DNA of 64,000 nt from Scleromatobacter sp038243995 (GTDB lineage: Bacteria > Pseudomonadota > Gammaproteobacteria > Burkholderiales > Burkholderiaceae_C): assembly GCA_038243995.1 (NCBI GenBank), contig JBBRTV010000014.1:77113-141112 (forward strand), written 5' to 3'. This document shows, piece by piece, positions 44,418 through 58,209 of the stretch. Position 1 is the first letter of the stretch; the number at the start of each line of letters is the position of its first letter. Under the pieces are notes generated by a model, which saw only the letters and a list, made by a program, of their open reading frames with translations, ran no database searches and was not told the origin of the DNA. The translations under genes and the position numbers were made by a program.

Positions 44418-47300
44418 ATGCCTGCCCTGTTCAAGAGGCTGTTGCCGGCGCTGGCATTGCTGGCGCTGGAGGCCTGCACGACCTTGCCGGCCGCCACGGT
44501 CGCCAGCGACCTGCGAGACTGCGCCGGGATGGTGGGCGGCGGCCTGCGCCCGCTGGCAGCCGCGCGCGACGAGCGCTTCAACGGCAAGGTCGGCGCGGAC
44601 GTGGCGCGCTGCCGCGGCGGCGACCGGGCCGCCGAGTTCCGCCGCACGCCCTACGTCGACTGGTCGAACTACCACGCTACCGGCGACGCCAGCACCCTGT
44701 CGCCCGGCGCGACGGGCGTCGGCCCGCACCTCGGGCCGGACGGTCGCGGCATCGACGGCGCCTTGCTCGACCTCGAATACCAGCGCATGGAGCTGATCAA
44801 GTTCAACCTGTTCGACAACAACGGCACTTACCAGGAGTACGTGCAAGGGCGTGACGGCGTGCCTGGCCCGGCGCTCAAGACGTGGAGCGCCATGCGCCTG
44901 CCCAAGGACTCGCCACGCTACGACGCTGTCGGCGGCGACGGGCCCCAGCTGTGCAGCGGCGAGCTGATCCGCTTCCGCAATCTCGACGGCACCTGCAACG
45001 ACCTGCGCAACCCGCTGATGGGCGCGACGGGCACGAGTTTCGCTCGCAACGTCGAGTTCGAGGCGACCTACCCCGACCTCGGCAGCAACGAACTCGCGCG
45101 CAACCGCCACGGCGATCGCCTGGGGCTGCTGACGCCCGACCCGCAGGTGATCAGCCGCAAGCTCTTCACGCGCACGCAGTCCGACCCTGGGAAATGCCGT
45201 GAGGGCGAGGGCCTGCCGGGCTATTCGGCGGACGCGCAATGCGACTACAAGAAGGCGCCGTTCTTCAACGTGCTGGCCGCGTTCTGGATCCAGTTCATGA
45301 CGCACGACTGGTTCTCGCACCTGGACGAAGGGCACAACAAGCCCGAGTGGATGCCGGTCGGCTGCGCGACCCGGCGCGACGGCTCGACCGACACGCCGCT
45401 GTCGGCGCAGGAGGTCGAGGCACTCGGCTGCCGACCCGACGACCGCGTCGACCGCGCCTACGTGAAGCAGGACGATGCGCCACCGCAATTCACGGTGGAC
45501 GGCCACGCGCAGCCGGGGCGCGCCTACAAGACGCATCCCAACAACGTGACCGGCTGGTGGGACGCGTCGCAGATCTACGGCTACGACGAGACCTCGCGCC
45601 GGCGCGTGAAGCGCGACCCGGCGGATCCGGCGCGGCTGTTGCTGCTACCCGGACGCCACGCCGGGGCGGGCGAGGCACAGGGCCAGCTGCCGCACCTTGC
45701 GCCGGGCGATCCGATGAATCCGCAATGGGCGGGCCAGCCGGCGGTCGCCGACCCGGACAACTTCACCATCGGCATCGACTTCTATCACACGATCTTCGCG
45801 CGCGAGCACAACGCGTTCGTCGAGGCGTTCCGCGCCCAGGCCCGCGCCACGCCCGACGCCGACAGCGGCCTGCGCAACCCGGCGCGGCCCGAGCAGGCGA
45901 TCCGCTACCGCGACGTGAGCGCCGACGAGCTGTTCGAGATCGGCCGCCTCGTCATCGCCGCCGAGATCGCCAAGATCCACACCACCGAATGGACGCCGCA
46001 GCTGCTGTACGACGAGCCGCTCTATCTCGGCATGAACTCCAACTGGAGCGGCCTCCTGGGCGGCAACGAGATCGCGCGCGCGGCGCTCGAGCAGATCATC
46101 GTGCAGAACTTCGGCCGCTCCAAGGACGCGAAGAAGGCCACGCAGTGGTACTCGGCGCTGGCCTCCGGGCCGGGCATCTTCGGGCTCGGCAGCCACGTCT
46201 ACGCGGACGACGTCGTGTTCGCGCAGTTCGACCCCGGGAAGACCGACCTCTGGGACCTGCGCAACCCGGATCACGTCAACGGCGGCGTCAATCACTTCGG
46301 CTCCCCGTTCAACTTCCCGGAGGAGTTCGTCAGCGTCTACCGCCTGCATGCGCTGGTGCCCGACCTGATCGAGTTCCGCGAATGGGATCGCGACCCGAAC
46401 GTGATCCGCGCGAAGATCCCGGTGGTCGAGACCTTCCGCGCGCAGGCGACGCCCGCGATGGAAGACAACGGCGCTGCCAACTGGGCGCTGTCGATGGGGC
46501 GCCAGCGCCTGGGGCTGCTGACGCTGCAGAACACGCCGCAGTTCATGCAGAACCTGGCCTTGCCCCGGCTGCAGTCGGCAACCGGCAAGATCGACCTGGC
46601 GGCCCTGGACGTGATTCGCGACCGCGAGCACGGCGTGCCACGCTTCAACGAGTTCCGTCGCCAGTACGGCCTGCGGCAGCTGACGAGCTTCGACGACTTC
46701 GTCGACCAGCGCCTGCCTGCCGGCGCGCCCGAACGCGCCGACCAGGAGCGCATCATCCGGACGCTGCGCGAGGTCTACGGACAGCACCGGTGCGCGGCGG
46801 GCAAGATCATCACCGCGGCCCAGCGCAACCTCGACGGCACGCGCATCGACGATTGCCTGGGTCATCCCGACGGCAGCCTCGTCGACAACATCGAGGACGT
46901 CGACACGGTCGTCGGCTGGCTCGCCGAATTCACGCGTCCGCACGGCTACGCGATCTCGGAGACGCAGTTCCAGGTCTTCATCCTCAACGCGTCGCGGCGC
47001 CTGTTCAGCGACCGCTTCTTCACGTCCAGCTTCCGGCCCGAGTTCTACACGACGCTGGGAGTGCAGTGGGTCAGCGACAACGGCCCGCTCGGCAAGCTCC
47101 ACGAGCCGCGGGCAAGCAACGGCCATGCCGTCGAGGTCTCGCCGCTCAAGCGGGTGCTGCTGCGCACGGTGCCCGAGCTCGCGCCCGAGCTCGCGCATGT
47201 CGTCAACGCGTTCGATCCCTGGGCGCGCGACCGCGGCGACTACTACAGCCTGGGCTGGCGGCCGCGCCCGGATGCGTCTTCCGACCCGGCGTTCAAGTGA
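44418..47300 (+). CDS. Exported heme peroxidase / fatty-acid dioxygenase-like protein
   Basis: The 960-residue protein begins at ATG 44418, where GGAG lies 6 bases upstream; ATG 44403 is the alternative. A signal peptide ends at ALLALEAC, an imperfect lipobox, so it may be a lipoprotein. The catalytic part belongs to the animal-type peroxidase superfamily, closest in style to alpha-dioxygenase/PGHS-like bacterial members. It has FNVLAAFWIQFMTHDWFSH with distal-type His296, NNVTGWWDASQIYGYDE, FYHTIFAREHNAFVEAFRA, and IAAEIAKIHTTEWTPQLL with a likely proximal-type His521. It would bind heme and oxidise lipids or phenolics outside the cytosol. At 960 residues it is longer than typical 600-750-residue relatives. 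Confidence 0.85.
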   Translation: MPALFKRLLPALALLALEACTTLPAATVASDLRDCAGMVGGGLRPLAAARDERFNGKVGADVARCRGGDRAAEFRRTPYVDWSNYHATGDASTLSPGATGVGPHLGPDGRGIDGALLDLEYQRMELIKFNLFDNNGTYQEYVQGRDGVPGPALKTWSAMRLPKDSPRYDAVGGDGPQLCSGELIRFRNLDGTCNDLRNPLMGATGTSFARNVEFEATYPDLGSNELARNRHGDRLGLLTPDPQVISRKLFTRTQSDPGKCREGEGLPGYSADAQCDYKKAPFFNVLAAFWIQFMTHDWFSHLDEGHNKPEWMPVGCATRRDGSTDTPLSAQEVEALGCRPDDRVDRAYVKQDDAPPQFTVDGHAQPGRAYKTHPNNVTGWWDASQIYGYDETSRRRVKRDPADPARLLLLPGRHAGAGEAQGQLPHLAPGDPMNPQWAGQPAVADPDNFTIGIDFYHTIFAREHNAFVEAFRAQARATPDADSGLRNPARPEQAIRYRDVSADELFEIGRLVIAAEIAKIHTTEWTPQLLYDEPLYLGMNSNWSGLLGGNEIARAALEQIIVQNFGRSKDAKKATQWYSALASGPGIFGLGSHVYADDVVFAQFDPGKTDLWDLRNPDHVNGGVNHFGSPFNFPEEFVSVYRLHALVPDLIEFREWDRDPNVIRAKIPVVETFRAQATPAMEDNGAANWALSMGRQRLGLLTLQNTPQFMQNLALPRLQSATGKIDLAALDVIRDREHGVPRFNEFRRQYGLRQLTSFDDFVDQRLPAGAPERADQERIIRTLREVYGQHRCAAGKIITAAQRNLDGTRIDDCLGHPDGSLVDNIEDVDTVVGWLAEFTRPHGYAISETQFQVFILNASRRLFSDRFFTSSFRPEFYTTLGVQWVSDNGPLGKLHEPRASNGHAVEVSPLKRVLLRTVPELAPELAHVVNAFDPWARDRGDYYSLGWRPRPDASSDPAFK

Positions 47301-47398
47301 TCGTGGCGCGTCGCGGCCGGCCGGCGGGCCCGTTCCTTGCCGGGGTGCCGCATCGATGTGACGATGCAGACGCACGGCCGAAACGCCCCCCGACGACA

Positions 47399-47974
47399 AT
47401 GAGCCCGATGAACCTGGTGAACCGAACACGGATGCCGCGCGCAGAACGCGCGCGGCACCGCGCCCCCGCAAGGCCCGTCGGCGCCCGGTCGCTGCTGCTG
47501 GCCGCGCTCGCGGCGACGGCGATGGCCGGCGCGCGCGCGGACGACACGCCGGCCGCGGCGACGGATGCCGACGCCTTCAATCGCCGCGCGGCGATCTGCG
47601 CCGCGGCGCTGGAGGTCGATCAGCTCGCGCTCGTGGCACGGGCGCGCGCCGGCACGCCGGGACTGCGGCCCGAACTCCTGCGCATCACCCAGCTCGGCTT
47701 CACCTACGTCGGCACGGCCTATCTGCGGGGCCTGCGCAATCCTGCGGGCGACCAGATGCTGCGCGCCGCCCGGATCGAGGCGCAGTCGTGGGGCGCGGCG
47801 CGCCACGCCGCCACGGTGGGCGAGTGCCGCACCGAGGCGGAGGCCTTGCTCAAGCAGGCGAGTTCGCTGGAGCAGTGGTTCGTGCTGAAGCGGGCGAACG
47901 CGCGCGTCGACAAGTTCCTCGCCGTGCCCACGGTCGCCGCCGCCTCGAATCCGGCATCCTCCGCGAGCCGCTAG
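47399..47974 (+). CDS. Small secreted protein of unknown function
   Basis: The frame from ATG 47399 gives 191 residues; ATGs at 47408 and 47432 are alternatives. A twin-charged, Arg-rich n-region (PRAERARHRAPARPVGAR) leads into a hydrophobic core SLLLAALAATAMAGARA, a probable signal peptide. The mature domain is helical (NRRAAICAAALEVDQLALVA, LGFTYVGTAYLRGLR, EAEALLKQASSLEQWFVLKR) with two cysteines that could pair. No family was recognised. It lies 98 bases after the peroxidase on the same strand and may share its transcript. Confidence 0.65.
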   Translation: MSPMNLVNRTRMPRAERARHRAPARPVGARSLLLAALAATAMAGARADDTPAAATDADAFNRRAAICAAALEVDQLALVARARAGTPGLRPELLRITQLGFTYVGTAYLRGLRNPAGDQMLRAARIEAQSWGAARHAATVGECRTEAEALLKQASSLEQWFVLKRANARVDKFLAVPTVAAASNPASSASR

Positions 47975-48001
47975 GGCGCTTGTCACGCGAGCGCGCGCCC
48001 C

Positions 48002-52420
<4,419 letters not shown>

Positions 52421-52533
52421 ACACCGCCCCGGATCCCGCGTGCACGTCCCGGCCCGCGGCATCGGCCAGGGACTTGCCGAGCCAGGCCACGCGGATGTCC
52501 ACCGACTTGCGCCTCGCCCCCCGGCGCGGCGGG

Positions 52534-53226
52534 TCAGCGCATTTGCCGGCCGAAGAACGTGAACGTGCGGTCCCACGCGCGCTGCGCCCACACCGGGTCG
52601 AACTGCGTCTGGGGAATGCGGCCGGTGCCGACGGCCTGCTCGTTGCCGAAGCCGTGGTGGGCGACGTAGCGGTGGAAGTCGAAGTCGACCTTCGCTTCGG
52701 TGAGCTTGGCTTCGAGCTCCGCGATCATCGCGATCGGGAAGAACTCGTCCTGCGTCGCCCAGTGGCCCTGCAGCGGGATCCGGATCTTCGACGCATCGAT
52801 GTACTCGAGCGGCGGGCAGCCGTACCAGGTGACGGCCGCGTCGAGTTCGGGCACGTTGCAGGCCGCGAGCATCGTCAGCGCGCCGCCCATGCAGAAGCCG
52901 ACGCAGCCGACCTTGGCCGCGCGTGTCTTGAGGTACTGGGCGGCGCCCCGCACGTCCTGCGTCGCGGCGTCGCCGAAATCGAGGCCTGTCATCAGGTGAT
53001 GCGCCTCTTCCTGCTCGACGGTCGACTTGCCGCGGTACAGATCGGGCACCAGCGCGCGGTAGCCGGCCGCGGCCAGGCGGTCGGCGACGCCGCGGATCTG
53101 GTCGTTGAGGCCCCACCATTCCTGGATCACGACGATTCCCGGCGCGCCCGCGGCGTGTGCCGGCTCAGCCAGGTAGCCCTGCAATTCCTGGCCGTCCGGG
53201 CGCTTGAAAGTCACCATGCTTCCCAT
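52534..53226 (-). CDS. Dienelactone hydrolase-family protein
   Basis: The 230-residue cytosolic alpha/beta hydrolase has the hallmark Cys nucleophile in CVGFCMGGALTML. IVVIQEWWGLNDQIR supplies the Glu that activates it, and TQDEFF and HHGFGNE supply Asp and His of the triad. That is the dienelactone hydrolase arrangement (Cys-His-Asp plus Glu), acting on dienelactones in aromatic degradation or on related small esters. No chlorocatechol genes are adjacent, so the physiological substrate is open. It is convergent with lhr (113-base gap) and divergent from the peptide transporter. Confidence 0.92.
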   Translation of the reverse strand: MGSMVTFKRPDGQELQGYLAEPAHAAGAPGIVVIQEWWGLNDQIRGVADRLAAAGYRALVPDLYRGKSTVEQEEAHHLMTGLDFGDAATQDVRGAAQYLKTRAAKVGCVGFCMGGALTMLAACNVPELDAAVTWYGCPPLEYIDASKIRIPLQGHWATQDEFFPIAMIAELEAKLTEAKVDFDFHRYVAHHGFGNEQAVGTGRIPQTQFDPVWAQRAWDRTFTFFGRQMR

Positions 53227-53480
53227 CGTGTTCTCCTCGTGCGAAATGTTGAGCGACCCTGCGGTGCGCGCGGGCGCCGCGAGCGCGAGCTTATGCGCAC
53301 GCCGATCCTCGGGCGCCGGGCAGGGACATCCCCGCCTGCCGTCAGGGATCGACCCCCTGATCGCCGCGGCATCGCGGCGCTAAGATCGCGGCCACCTCTA
53401 CCGGGCCGGCGTTCGTGCGTCCCGGGCCGTGCCCACAAGGAGTCCGGACGCGCGCCGCCTTCCCTTGCCGAAAGATCCCG

Positions 53481-54980
53481 ATGTCGACCTCGAGAACCAA
53501 GCTGAGCCAAATCCCCGAAGGATCAGCCGTCCTGTTCTTCGTGCAGATCTTCGCCACGCTGGGATATGCCGTTCTCTCCTCGACGCTGGTGCTCTACGCC
53601 ACGAGGCACCTGCACTTCACCGAGAAGTCGGCCGCCACGATGATGGGCGTGTTCGGGGCCTTCAACTACGGCTTGCACCTGTTCGGCGGCTATCTCGGCG
53701 GGCGCTTCCTGAGCAATCGCAACCTGTTCGTCGGCGGCATGGTGCTGCAGGTGCTGGGCTGCGCCGCCATCGCCGGCGGCACGGTCGAGCTCCTGTACTG
53801 GGGGCTGGCGCTGTTCCTCACCGGCAGCGGCCTGAACGTCACCTGCCTGAACATGATGCTGACGCAGCGCTTCACGCGGGACGATCCGCGGCGCGAAGGG
53901 GCGTTCCTGTGGAACTACGCGGGGATGAACCTCGGCTTCTTCATCGGCTTCTCCGTCGCCGGCTATTACCAGCTCACCGAGAGCTATTCGAGCCTGTTCC
54001 TGTTCGCCACGCTCGGCAATTTCCTCGCGATCCTGCTGGCATTGTTCTTCTGGCGCGTGCTCGAGGATCGCGATACGCCGCTGCGGCTGCAAGCGGCCGC
54101 GGCCTACCGCCTGCGCCTGGTCGTCGGCACGGCCATCCTGCTCGGCCTCGTCCCCCTCGTCTGGTTCCTGCTGCAGCATCCCGATTCGACCGAGACGCTG
54201 GTCAAGGGCATCTGCGCCGTCGTCGCTGCCGTGCTGGTCGGCCTGACGCTGAGGCATCCGGTGCGCAGCGAACGCAACAACATGTGGGCCTACCTGGTGC
54301 TCACGCTCGGCTCGCTCGTGTTCTGGACGCTCTACCAGATGGCGCCGAACGGGCTCCAGCTGTTCGCGGTCAACAACGTCGACCTCCACGTGGGCGGCCA
54401 CGTGATCACCCCGCAGTGGATCCAGAACATCAACACCTTCGTGATCGTGTTCGGCGGGCCGTTGCTGGCGCTCCTGTTCACGCGGCTGCGCGCGCGCGGC
54501 TGGGTGATCGACGTGCCCAAGCAGTTCTCGGTGTCGCTGGTGCTGATGGGCCTGGGCTTCCTGGCGCTGCCGGTGGGCATCTCGATGGCGGGGCCGGACG
54601 GGCGCAGCTCGTTCGACTGGCTGTTCCTCAGCTACGTGCTGCAGAGCGTGGGCGAGCTGCTGATCTCGCCGGTCGGCTACGCGATGATAGGCAAGCTCGC
54701 GCCGCGGCAGTACCAGGGGATCATGATGGGCAGCTGGATGCTGGTCACGGGGCTCGCATCGCTGTTCGCGGGCGATTTCTCGGGCATGGTGCCGGAAGCG
54801 TCGGGCACGGAGGCGCTGGCGACCAACGCGTTCTATTCGATGCTCTTCTCGCGCCTGGGCTGGGGCACGGTGGCGGTCGGCATCGTGCTCGCGCTGTTGA
54901 TTCCGTTCCTGCGCAGGCTGATCGAGGAGAAGGACACCGTGGAGGTGGACGAACTGGCGCCTGCGGTGGTGCCGCACTGA
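53481..54980 (+). CDS. POT/PTR-family proton:oligopeptide symporter
   Basis: The 499-residue inner-membrane protein starts at ATG 53481; a longer frame begins at 53415 but lacks a family match. It is a 12-14-segment MFS member of the POT group, which imports di- and tripeptides with protons. Features are PEGSAVLFFVQIFATLGYAV, VFGAFNYGLHLFGGYLGGRF, FLWNYAGMNLGFFIGFSVAG (the FYxxINxGS-like PTR2 signature region) and QSVGELLISPVGYAMIGKLA. The classical ExxERFxYY motif of helix 1 is not present in that form, so a divergent subgroup is likely. Confidence 0.85.
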   Translation: MSTSRTKLSQIPEGSAVLFFVQIFATLGYAVLSSTLVLYATRHLHFTEKSAATMMGVFGAFNYGLHLFGGYLGGRFLSNRNLFVGGMVLQVLGCAAIAGGTVELLYWGLALFLTGSGLNVTCLNMMLTQRFTRDDPRREGAFLWNYAGMNLGFFIGFSVAGYYQLTESYSSLFLFATLGNFLAILLALFFWRVLEDRDTPLRLQAAAAYRLRLVVGTAILLGLVPLVWFLLQHPDSTETLVKGICAVVAAVLVGLTLRHPVRSERNNMWAYLVLTLGSLVFWTLYQMAPNGLQLFAVNNVDLHVGGHVITPQWIQNINTFVIVFGGPLLALLFTRLRARGWVIDVPKQFSVSLVLMGLGFLALPVGISMAGPDGRSSFDWLFLSYVLQSVGELLISPVGYAMIGKLAPRQYQGIMMGSWMLVTGLASLFAGDFSGMVPEASGTEALATNAFYSMLFSRLGWGTVAVGIVLALLIPFLRRLIEEKDTVEVDELAPAVVPH

Positions 54981-54993
54981 GAAGCCGAGCGCG

Positions 54994-56790
54994 TCAAGCC
55001 GCCGGCAAGGCCTCCCCGCACGCACTGCAGAATTTCGCGCCCACGATCGCCTTCGTACCGCAGGCGCAGCAAAAACGCAGCTGCCCCGCGTGCGCACCGG
55101 CGACCCGCAACGCATCGTGGGCAGCGCCCGCGCCGCTTAGCGCCGGCTGGCGTGCTGGCGCTGCCGCGGCGCCGCCCAGCAGCGCCTCGGTGGCCTGCAG
55201 GGCGTCGATGCGATGCCGGTCTTCGGCTGCCCGCGGCGCGATGAACACGCTCTGCCGGCCCGCGAAATCCTGCAAGGCGGCCGCCAGCCGCGCCGCTTCC
55301 TGCGACGTCGCGTACATCGCCGTGACCTGGCGGCTGCCGTCCTTGCCGAACGCCACCGACTCGATGCGCGAGCGCCAGACGCGCAGCGTCATCGACTCCA
55401 CGCGCACGACGTCGTTCTCCGTCTGCAGCCGGCTCGAGAGCTGGTTGCCGGTGCCGATGCGCGACGACTGCCACGTGCCGAGCAGTTCCACCCAGACCAG
55501 CACCGACTCGAAGTTGAAGCGCCCCCAGATCGCGCCCGCCGACTGGAAGCAGAACGCCGCGATCGCCAGGCAGACGGCGGCGTAGCCCACCGTCGCGGTG
55601 TTGCCCCAGCCATCGGAGAGCACGCGCGACGGGTCGAAGCCGTGCACGTAGACCAGCGCGCACACCACGCCCATCACCGTCAGCAGCGCGCCATAGAGAT
55701 CGAGCACCACGAGCCAGCTGTGGCGCGACGATGTCAGGGCGCCTTCGAAGGTCACCGGGGCGGTGCCGGACATCGGCATCGGCTGCGTCTCCTCCAGCAG
55801 CTCGCCGGCGAAGCGGCCCGAGCCGGCGGCGCCCTCGGTCACCGGCTCGAGCCGCGTGTAGCGGCGGTTGGGGATCTGCTCGACCCATTCGTTCTGCAGG
55901 GTGCGATCGAGCTCCGTGATCAGGGCGGGCGGCGGCCCGTTCATCGACAGCGTCGACTGTTCGCAACTGCGTTCGGTCTGCGGCGACGCGTCGATCTGCG
56001 CATTCAGGGCGCACAGGATGAGCACGACGGCCAGCAGTGCGCACAGCAGCAGGAACAGCGCCTGGCCATGCATCGAGAAACGCACGGACGGCAGCGACGA
56101 TCCCAGCAGGCTCGCCAGTACCGGCCCGACGACGGCGGCCACGATGAGCGCGATCAGCGCGCCCGTGCCCAGGCTGGCCTGGTTGCCGCTGACCAGGGGT
56201 CGCAGCAGCACGACGGCGCCGAAGACGAAGTAGCCGATCGAGATCAGCGGGCGCGTTTCCTGCGTGCCGAACATGCCCCAGGCGAACACGAAGCTGAGCA
56301 GCGTGACGAAGAACGCCAGCGCGTTGAAGAAGTGCCGTTGCGCCAGCGCCTGCACGACGAGCGGGGCGGTGATCAGCCGCGGAACCGCGTGATAGAGCAC
56401 GCCGTTGAGCGCGCCCTGCGGCTCCGGGTATTCGAGTCCGCCCTGGCGCAGCATCGTCTTGTAGTGGTCTGCGCGGGCGGAGTTGCCCGTCGCCCCGATC
56501 GCGACCTCGGGGGCCAGCGAGCCGGGACGCCCGCGTCCGAAGAAGAAGCGCAGCCGGCGGGCCGCGACGACCGCGAACGCGCATCCGGCGACCAGCAGCG
56601 CGATGCCCACCAGCAGGGGCGCGACGCCCAGCCGCGTCGAGTGCGACGCGATCGCGGCGCGCGCCCACAGGAGGCCCGTCAGCCCCCCCAGCAACGTGAC
56701 GGCCGCGCAGCCGAACAGGAACAGGTTCTCGATGCGGTACGGATTGGGCAGTTCGAGCCGTTTGTTCTCCGAACTGTAGTCATAGGCCAT
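54994..56790 (-). CDS. Multispanning membrane protein with C-terminal zinc ribbon, unknown function
   Basis: The 598-residue protein has about eight hydrophobic segments: two near residues 24-75, four between 155 and 265, and two near 345-410. Between them lie soluble regions with no recognised domain. The C-terminus is a double CxxC zinc ribbon, LRFCCACGTKAIVGAKFCSA then CGEAL. Zinc-ribbon tails of this kind are often attached to membrane proteins of unknown role. It converges on the peptide transporter (13-base gap) and heads a minus-strand group that continues from the SPFH and RHH genes upstream. Confidence 0.7.
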   Translation of the reverse strand: MAYDYSSENKRLELPNPYRIENLFLFGCAAVTLLGGLTGLLWARAAIASHSTRLGVAPLLVGIALLVAGCAFAVVAARRLRFFFGRGRPGSLAPEVAIGATGNSARADHYKTMLRQGGLEYPEPQGALNGVLYHAVPRLITAPLVVQALAQRHFFNALAFFVTLLSFVFAWGMFGTQETRPLISIGYFVFGAVVLLRPLVSGNQASLGTGALIALIVAAVVGPVLASLLGSSLPSVRFSMHGQALFLLLCALLAVVLILCALNAQIDASPQTERSCEQSTLSMNGPPPALITELDRTLQNEWVEQIPNRRYTRLEPVTEGAAGSGRFAGELLEETQPMPMSGTAPVTFEGALTSSRHSWLVVLDLYGALLTVMGVVCALVYVHGFDPSRVLSDGWGNTATVGYAAVCLAIAAFCFQSAGAIWGRFNFESVLVWVELLGTWQSSRIGTGNQLSSRLQTENDVVRVESMTLRVWRSRIESVAFGKDGSRQVTAMYATSQEAARLAAALQDFAGRQSVFIAPRAAEDRHRIDALQATEALLGGAAAAPARQPALSGAGAAHDALRVAGAHAGQLRFCCACGTKAIVGAKFCSACGEALPAA

Positions 56791-56853
56791 CGCCGCTCCC
56801 GGATTGCTTTGTTGCCGCCGATTCTAGGATCCGCGGCCCGGCGGGCCACAATT

Positions 56854-57090
<237 letters not shown>

Positions 57091-57108
57091 GCGCAGGCGT
57101 CCGTGCGG

Positions 57109-58038
57109 TCAGTTGTAGAGCGTGCCGGTATTGATGATGGGCTGCGCATCCTTGTCGCCGCACAGCACGACGAGCAGGTTGCCGACCATCGCAGCCTTGC
57201 GCTCGTCGTCGAGCACCACGACGTTGCGCGCGCTGAGCGCGGCCAGGGCGGACTCGACCATCGCGACCGCGCCGTGCACGATCTTGTGGCGCGCGCTGAT
57301 CACGGCTTCCGCCTGCTGGCGGCGCAGCATCACCTGGGCGATCTCGGGTGCGTAGGCGAGGTGGGTCAGCCGCGCATCGGCCACCGTCACGCCTGCGCTG
57401 CCGAAGCGCACCAGCAGTTCGGTCTTGAGAGCCGCGGCCACGTCGTCGAGGCTGCCGCGCAGCGTCACCTGCACCTCGGTGGGGTCGTCCGCCTCATCGT
57501 AGGCGTACAGCGAGGCGACATGGCGCAGCGCGGCCTCGGACTGCAGCTTGACGTAGAGATCGATGTCGTCGACCTCGAACATCGCCTTGGCCGTGTCCTC
57601 GACGCGCCAGACGATCACCGCCCCGATCTCGATCGGGTTGCCGCGCTTGTCGTTGACCTTGAGGGCCGGCGCGTTCAGGTTGCGCGCCCGCAACGAGACG
57701 CGACGCTTGCCGAAGAACGGATTGGCCCAGCGCAGGCCCTCCGCGCGGTCGGTGCCGCTGTAGCGGCCGAACAGGGTCGCGACCGCGGCTTCGTTGGGCT
57801 GCAGCATGTACAGCCCGACCCAGACGACGATCGCCAGCACGATGGCCAGCACCGCCACGCCGACGTGCCGCAACAGCAGGTCGGCGAGCGCGGCGGTCTC
57901 GGGGATGTCCGTGAGGCGCCACACGCCGAACGCCGCCAGCAGCAGTCCGACCACGACCATCATGTAGCCGTCGATGGACGAGAGGCGGAATTCGGAATAC
58001 TCGGTGCGGCGGTGGGAATGCAGACCATTGGACGTCAT
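57109..58038 (-). CDS. SPFH/Band-7 domain membrane protein
   Basis: The 309-residue protein has two N-terminal hydrophobic segments (about residues 24-44 and 58-80) and a stomatin/prohibitin-like SPFH domain. Visible text is MLQPNEAAVATLFGRYSGTD, GLRWANPFFGKRRVSLRARN, RGNPIEIGAVIVWRVEDTAK, SEAALRHVASLYAYDEADD, then LRGSLDDVAAALKTELLVRF and AQVMLRRQQAEAVISARHKI. SPFH proteins form rings that scaffold membrane microdomains and proteases. It is followed by the RHH gene and preceded by a perfect 12-bp palindrome. Confidence 0.93.
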   Translation of the reverse strand: MTSNGLHSHRRTEYSEFRLSSIDGYMMVVVGLLLAAFGVWRLTDIPETAALADLLLRHVGVAVLAIVLAIVVWVGLYMLQPNEAAVATLFGRYSGTDRAEGLRWANPFFGKRRVSLRARNLNAPALKVNDKRGNPIEIGAVIVWRVEDTAKAMFEVDDIDLYVKLQSEAALRHVASLYAYDEADDPTEVQVTLRGSLDDVAAALKTELLVRFGSAGVTVADARLTHLAYAPEIAQVMLRRQQAEAVISARHKIVHGAVAMVESALAALSARNVVVLDDERKAAMVGNLLVVLCGDKDAQPIINTGTLYN

Positions 58039-58060
58039 GAAAACTCCAGAAGTAAATCAA

Positions 58061-58072
58061 AGTGATATCACT
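58061..58072. promoter_or_regulatory. Perfect palindrome AGTGATATCACT upstream of the SPFH-RHH pair
   Basis: The 12-bp perfect palindrome lies 23 bases before the SPFH start codon, in the 171-base divergent gap to the peptidase gene. A second partial repeat, ATCA-AAG-TGAT, overlaps its edge. Short perfect palindromes next to an RHH gene are typical operators for these proteins. Confidence 0.65.
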
Positions 58073-58209
58073 CTAGGTGGCTGCCGCCGAGCTGTCAATC
58101 GTTGTCGAGTCCGTTGCCGACACGGTTTTCGTCGGCTCGACGAAGAAGGCGGCCCGACACGACCTAACATCCCGCATCCAGACCGGAACCCAGATCAAGG
58201 AAGACGCCC

